A stretch of DNA of 7,063 nt from an uncultured Bacteroidales bacterium (lineage in GTDB: Bacteria; Bacteroidota; Bacteroidia; Bacteroidales; UBA932). Shown piece by piece: positions 4,211 through 7,063 of the stretch (positions within the stretch are counted from its first letter, which is position 1; every line of letters starts with the position of its first letter). The stretch lies in assembly GCA_947305045.1 (NCBI GenBank), contig CAMZCW010000120.1, positions 1 through 7,063 on the forward strand, in the 5' to 3' direction. The translations under genes and the position numbers were made by a program. The notes under the pieces were generated by a model. That model did not search any database and was not told where the DNA came from. It saw only the letters and a program-made list of their open reading frames with translations.

Positions 4211-6286
4211 ATGGAACCATACACGAATAACCACATACAGGAGATGCCCTTGCAGTCTCCTTTCTTCCGCAGCAAAGTGGAAAGTTTCCTCCGGGCAAAC
4301 GGCCTGCGGATGGAAACATTGGATGTATATTACACCCTACAAAATACAGATGGAGACATCCTGGCAGGTGCAGGCTTCGCCGGGGATGTGATTAAATGCG
4401 TGGCGGTGGCTGAGGAAGCCCGTTCAGAGGGACTTGTTGCACCGCTTGTATCCCATATTCTTTCCCAGCATGGAGCGGGGAACCTGAAAGTGTTCACCAA
4501 GCCGGAGAACGAAGCCGTCTTTTCTAGCCTTGGCTTCCATGTGATTGCCCGCGCTCCGCTTGCCATTCTTATGGAAAACGGCAGGGGACTGGATGCCTAT
4601 TGCGCCTGTCTGAAAGATACACTCGCTGCGCCTTCGGCTTCGCTCGGTATGACAGGTTCCTTGTCATTTCGAGCGAGCGCAGCGAGTCGAGAAATCCCCT
4701 CTGTCGGGGTTATAGTCATGAATGCCAATCCTTTCACCCTGGGGCACCAATACCTGCTGAAGCAGGCCGCCGCCCAGGTGGACTGTCTGGTGGTCATTCC
4801 CGTGAAGGAGGATATATCCGTCTTTCCCTATGTAGAGCGTGTGTCCATGATAAAAGCCGGTGCCAAGGAGATCTCTCCGCGCGCTACGTTGGGTCGAGAT
4901 GACAAAGATGTCGTACCGAGCGAAGCGAGTGTATCTCCAATACTTGTTGTAGACGGCAGCGACTACCAAATCTCCGCCACTACTTTCCCCACCTACTTCC
5001 TCAAAGACCTCTCTGAGGCTGCTGAAACCCAGATGCGGCTGGACCTGGACCTTTTTGCCCGGCACATTGCGCCGGCCCTGGGCGCCACCGTCCGCTTTGT
5101 GGGTTCCGAGCCTCAGGACCCGCTCACGGCCCGCTACAATGCCCTCATGCAGGAACTGCTGCCCCTGAAGGTGGTAGAGATCCCTCGTTTATCAGCATCC
5201 GTAGATATTTCAGAAGAAAATTATTTTTCGCAAGGCTTTGCGAAAAACCAATTTTCTTCTGACGATGGAACGCCGGAGCACAATACGAAGGCCATTTCGG
5301 CATCGACCGTTCGGACTGCCCTGGAGCAGGGGAGTTACGCCCGTGCTGCCGCGCTGTGCCCGGAAAGCACGCGGCCCTACCTGATGGCGGCCCTGGCGGA
5401 GCGCGCCCTGCGCCTGGAATTGGATACACCGCTCAAACCCGGCCTGGTGGGCCCGGACAGCCATGGAGCGCATATAGACATGGACTATGCCCTCATGCAA
5501 AAAGCCATCACCGCACTCCGCCCTTACTGGAGCCGCATGGCCAAGGCCAGTGTCCCTTCGCTCCTGCAAATGATTGGCATCGAGGCAGAGAAAGCCATGA
5601 AAAAAGCCACGGGCGGGGTGAACACCCACCGCGGCGCTATCTTCGCCCTGGGCCTGGCCCTGAATGCCCGTGGAATGGAAGTGCCTGTAACAGAGGGAGT
5701 TATGCAAAATCGTCTATGTAAAACTGCAGAGACGATTTTGCATAATCAATTGACTGAAAACAACTTACATTCCACGCTTCAAAATGGGCGCAACGCAGCC
5801 CGCTCCCACGGCGAAGAGGCCGTGAGCCAGTACGGTGTCAAAGGCGCCCGCGCACTCGCCCTGGAGGGCTACAAAGACCTCTGGACCAACTGGCTTCCGT
5901 ATTATAGAGATACACTCGGCCTTCGGCCTCGGTATGACAGGAATGAAGACCGGCCTATGCCCTCTGTCATACCGAGCGAGCGTAGCGAAGCGAGTGTATC
6001 TCCTGCCCAAAAGACACTTTTGCGCATCATGTCCACCCTGGACGATACTTGCGTCATTCACCGGGTGGGCTATGAAAGGGCACAGGAGGTGAAGCGTGAG
6101 GCTGCTGACGTACTCATGGCCGAAGAAAAATGGTTTTTCGCAAAGCCTTGCGAAAAATATTTTTCTTCGGCAGGTAACATGCTTCAGGACCTCTGCGCCC
6201 GCTATGCCGCGGAGGGCATTTCGCCCGGCGGGGCAGCGGACATGCTGGCCCTTACTATCCTTATTGACTCATTAACAAACAGATAA
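4211..6286 (+). CDS. citCG: CitC-CitG fusion: citrate lyase ligase / triphosphoribosyl-dephospho-CoA synthase, with repeat insertions
   Basis: This is a 691-residue fusion. Residues 1 to about 392 are CitC, which acetylates the citrate lyase carrier using ATP and acetate. A GNAT-like part holds [20 protein letters not shown] and GLGFHV-like FSSLGFHV. The nucleotidyltransferase part holds [10 protein letters not shown] (170-179), [45 protein letters not shown] and ISAS (362-365). Residues from about 393 are CitG, which makes 2'-(5''-triphosphoribosyl)-3'-dephospho-CoA from ATP and dephospho-CoA. Its motifs are [49 protein letters not shown] and [13 protein letters not shown]. The usual GARGEA motif reads GARALA here. 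Repeat elements encode residues about 135-162, 220-243, 334-351, 497-512, 566-598 and 637-654, falling between the motifs. ATG 4211 was chosen over TTG 4166, which would add 15 residues. There is no frameshift or stop. The stop is 5 nt before the hydratase start. Confidence 0.92.
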   Translation: MEPYTNNHIQEMPLQSPFFRSKVESFLRANGLRMETLDVYYTLQNTDGDILAGAGFAGDVIKCVAVAEEARSEGLVAPLVSHILSQHGAGNLKVFTKPENEAVFSSLGFHVIARAPLAILMENGRGLDAYCACLKDTLAAPSASLGMTGSLSFRASAASREIPSVGVIVMNANPFTLGHQYLLKQAAAQVDCLVVIPVKEDISVFPYVERVSMIKAGAKEISPRATLGRDDKDVVPSEASVSPILVVDGSDYQISATTFPTYFLKDLSEAAETQMRLDLDLFARHIAPALGATVRFVGSEPQDPLTARYNALMQELLPLKVVEIPRLSASVDISEENYFSQGFAKNQFSSDDGTPEHNTKAISASTVRTALEQGSYARAAALCPESTRPYLMAALAERALRLELDTPLKPGLVGPDSHGAHIDMDYALMQKAITALRPYWSRMAKASVPSLLQMIGIEAEKAMKKATGGVNTHRGAIFALGLALNARGMEVPVTEGVMQNRLCKTAETILHNQLTENNLHSTLQNGRNAARSHGEEAVSQYGVKGARALALEGYKDLWTNWLPYYRDTLGLRPRYDRNEDRPMPSVIPSERSEASVSPAQKTLLRIMSTLDDTCVIHRVGYERAQEVKREAADVLMAEEKWFFAKPCEKYFSSAGNMLQDLCARYAAEGISPGGAADMLALTILIDSLTNR
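4614..4697 (+). repeat. Family A REP-like doublet 1 (head-to-head) inside citCG
   Basis: The left arm, 4615-4654, runs AGATACACTCG ... GGTATGACA. It is the reverse complement of the repeat type TGTCATACC...GTGTATCT. After a 7-nt spacer, the right arm, 4662-4696, runs TGTCATTTCGAG ... GTCGAGAAATC, a second subtype with the same TGTCA end. The arms face each other head to head, like the paired REP units of BIMEs/REPINs. The element encodes about residues 135-162 of CitCG ([10 protein letters not shown]... to SREI), between the GNAT-like part and [10 protein letters not shown], where characterised CitC proteins have no comparable segment. The 4614-4697 span is 84 nt, a multiple of three. Confidence 0.85.
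4870..4938 (+). repeat. Family A REP-like doublet 2 (head-to-head) inside citCG
   Basis: The left arm, 4870-4904 (GATCTCTCCG ... GAGATGACA), is a degraded copy. It matches the reverse complement of the right arm of doublet 1 at 26 of 35 positions with no gap. After AAGA, the right arm, 4909-4938 (TGTCGTACCGAGC ... GTGTATCTCC), is a near-perfect copy of the other subtype. The total is 69 nt, or 23 codons, encoding about residues 220-243, between KAGAKE and [12 protein letters not shown]. The order of subtypes is the reverse of doublet 1. Confidence 0.82.
5211..5261 (+). repeat. Family B palindromic element, copy 1, inside citCG
   Basis: This is a near-perfect hairpin. The outer arms are CAGAAGAAAATT (5211-5222) and AATTTTCTTCTG (5250-5261). 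The inner arms are TTTTTCGCAA (5224-5233) and TTGCGAAAAA (5238-5247). The loop is GGCT, with a small A / CC internal bulge. It encodes residues 334-351 ([10 protein letters not shown]...FSSD) in the CitC part just before ISAS, where relatives have only a short linker. A second copy in the opposite orientation is at 6119-6171; the 47-nt cores differ at only two positions. Confidence 0.92.
5700..5745 (+). repeat. Family C palindromic element inside citCG
   Basis: There is a perfect 16-bp inverted repeat: TTATGCAAAATCGTCT (5700-5715) and AGACGATTTTGCATAA (5730-5745), separated by 14 nt. It encodes residues about 497-512 ([16 protein letters not shown]) of the CitG half. It is unrelated in sequence to families A and B. 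Only one copy is in the window, so its being a dispersed repeat is inferred from the perfect stem and its position in a gene rich in such elements. Confidence 0.75.
5907..6002 (+). repeat. Family A REP-like doublet 3 (head-to-head) inside citCG
   Basis: The left arm, 5907-5939, runs GAGATACACTCGGCC ... GGTATGACA. The spacer is 25 nt (5940-5964). The right arm, 5965-6002, runs TGTCATACCGAGC ... GTGTATCTC. Both arms belong to the same subtype, with the variable part in the middle of each arm. The total is 96 nt, or 32 codons, encoding about residues 566-598 ([12 protein letters not shown] ... [10 protein letters not shown]), between the [10 protein letters not shown] region and [18 protein letters not shown] of the CitG half. 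Confidence 0.88.
6119..6171 (+). repeat. Family B palindromic element, copy 2 (inverted), inside citCG
   Basis: The outer arms are GCCGAAGAAAAAT (6119-6131) and ATTTTTCTTCGGC (6159-6171). The inner arms are TTTTTCGCAA (6134-6143) and TTGCGAAAAA (6148-6157), with loop AGCC. The loop and the GG / T bulge are the reverse complement of copy 1 (loop GGCT, bulge A / CC), so this copy is inserted in the opposite orientation. It encodes residues 637-654 ([18 protein letters not shown]), shortly before [13 protein letters not shown]. Confidence 0.92.
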
Positions 6287-6291
6287 CTATT

Positions 6292-7063
6292 ATGGTAGAA
6301 CTCATTCCACATGGTGTTTACCTGCTTGACGGAAAAACCGTTGCAGAAAAAGCAGACCTCACCCCGGACCAGGCCCGGGAAAACACCATCACCTATCAAA
6401 TCCTTCGCGCCCATGACGTGAACGGCTCCAAGGGCAAGTCCCTCAAGATCCGTTTCGACGCCATGGTATCCCATGACATCACCTACGTGGGCATTATCCA
6501 GACAGCCCGTGCCAGCGGTCTGGAAAAGTTCCCGCTGCCGTATGCCATGACCAACTGCCACAACTCCCTGTGCGCCGTAGGTGGCACCATCAACGAGGAC
6601 GACCATGTGTTCGGTCTCAGTGCAGCCAAAAAGTACGGCGGTATTTATGTCCCTGCCAACCAGGCGGTTATCCACCAGTATGCCCGCGAGGCCCTCACCG
6701 CCTGCGGCAACATGATCCTGGGCTCGGACTCTCACACCCGCTACGGCTCCTTGGGCAACATGGGCGTGGGCGAAGGCGGCGGCGAGCTGGTCAAACAACT
6801 TCTTAAAAACACCTGGGACATCAACGCCCCCGAGGTGGTGCTGGTTTGGCTGGAAGGCAAGCCCAAGCATGGGATTGGCCCGCATGACGTGGCCATCTCC
6901 CTGGTGAAAGCCACCTTCGAGAGCGGCTTTGTGAAGAACAAGGTGCTGGAATTTGCCGGCCCCGGCGTGAAGGAACTGCCTATCGACTTCCGCAATGGCA
7001 TAGACGTTATGACCACCGAAACCACCTGCCTGTCAAGTATTTGGATTACGGACGATGAAGTAA
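6292..7063 (+). CDS. YbhJ-like aconitase-superfamily hydratase (3' partial)
   Basis: The frame is open from ATG 6292 to the window end (257 codons plus one base; the final TAA letters are out of frame and not a stop). The start, [15 protein letters not shown], and the segments [82 protein letters not shown] and [16 protein letters not shown] fit the aconitase-superfamily proteins annotated as 'hydratase' (YbhJ type). The (S/T)DSHT motif is the hallmark of the aconitase/LeuC fold. Full-length relatives are around 750 residues, so about a third is seen, and the later [4Fe-4S] ligand cysteines are outside. It starts 5 nt after citCG without a Shine-Dalgarno, so it is very likely cotranscribed. 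Dehydration or hydration of citrate or a related tricarboxylate is an inference from the fold and the operon; the true substrate is not shown. Confidence 0.88.
   Translation, partial: MVELIPHGVYLLDGKTVAEKADLTPDQARENTITYQILRAHDVNGSKGKSLKIRFDAMVSHDITYVGIIQTARASGLEKFPLPYAMTNCHNSLCAVGGTINEDDHVFGLSAAKKYGGIYVPANQAVIHQYAREALTACGNMILGSDSHTRYGSLGNMGVGEGGGELVKQLLKNTWDINAPEVVLVWLEGKPKHGIGPHDVAISLVKATFESGFVKNKVLEFAGPGVKELPIDFRNGIDVMTTETTCLSSIWITDDEV

Noticed and set aside
5211..5261. Intrinsic transcription terminator
   Set aside because: The stem is strong, but no T-run follows it directly on the coding strand and it lies in the middle of a conserved gene; some transcriptional pausing cannot be excluded.
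4614..6171. CRISPR array or tandem repeats
   Set aside because: The repeats are palindromic, of three different families, irregularly spaced and embedded in conserved coding sequence, with no regular unique spacers.
4614..6171. Translational bypass or RNA splicing needed to remove the inserts, as with mitochondrial byp elements
   Set aside because: All inserts are read through in frame with sense codons, so no removal mechanism is required; nothing in the sequence points to intron structure.
4211..6286. citCG as a decayed pseudogene
   Set aside because: Despite six insertions there is no stop or frameshift in 691 codons, and nearly all catalytic motifs in both halves are preserved, which argues for maintained function.
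6202..6885. Open frame of 227 codons on the minus strand opposite citCG and the hydratase gene
   Set aside because: It spans the 3' end of one real gene and the start of the next, and encodes no recognisable domain.
7061..7063. TAA at the window end as the hydratase stop
   Set aside because: In the hydratase frame the last codon is GTA followed by a single A, and the protein is only about a third of the family length, so it continues beyond the window.

Overview
The window is a stretch of a citrate-fermentation operon, all on the + strand, most likely from a member of the Bacteroidota (Bacteroidales-like, roughly 55% GC by eye). The assignment is inference. It rests on the near absence of Shine-Dalgarno sequences (citF is the exception), short signal peptides ending in LAQ or VAA, a DUF3108 protein, and dispersed repeats of the TGTCATACCGAG...GTATCTC kind that I associate with this phylum.

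Layout: (1) 1-449, the C-terminal half of citE (citrate lyase beta subunit), overlapping by ATGA with (2) citF, 446-1864 (alpha subunit). (3) 1907-2830, an exported alpha/beta-hydrolase (esterase-like), and (4) 2837-3598, an exported DUF3108 protein. Neither has an obvious role in citrate lyase, but the second overlaps by ATGA with (5) citX, 3595-4110 (prosthetic-group transferase). (6) 4211-6286, a large single ORF fusing CitC (citrate lyase ligase: GNAT-like plus nucleotidyltransferase domains) to CitG (triphosphoribosyl-dephospho-CoA synthase). (7) 6292 to the window end, the first 257 codons of a YbhJ-like aconitase-superfamily hydratase. citD (the acyl carrier subunit) is not seen and probably lies upstream of citE.

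How the genes work together: CitG makes the prosthetic-group precursor, CitX attaches it to the carrier subunit, CitC acetylates it, and CitE/CitF cleave citrate to oxaloacetate and acetate. The hydratase may act on citrate or a related tricarboxylate. The two secreted proteins are passengers or serve an envelope role that cannot be deduced.

The most unusual feature is inside citCG. At least six palindromic or head-to-head repeat elements of three unrelated families sit in frame in this one gene (about 400 of 2,076 nt), while every catalytic motif of CitC and most of those of CitG remain intact and no stop or frameshift is present. Family A is a REP-doublet (BIME/REPIN-like) element present three times. 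Family B is a 47-nt hairpin present twice in opposite orientations, with base changes that preserve pairing. Family C is a hairpin with a perfect 16-bp stem. A smaller, exactly seven-codon hairpin lies in citX. This resembles the in-gene palindromic elements described in Rickettsia, and I know of no equivalent described in Bacteroidota.
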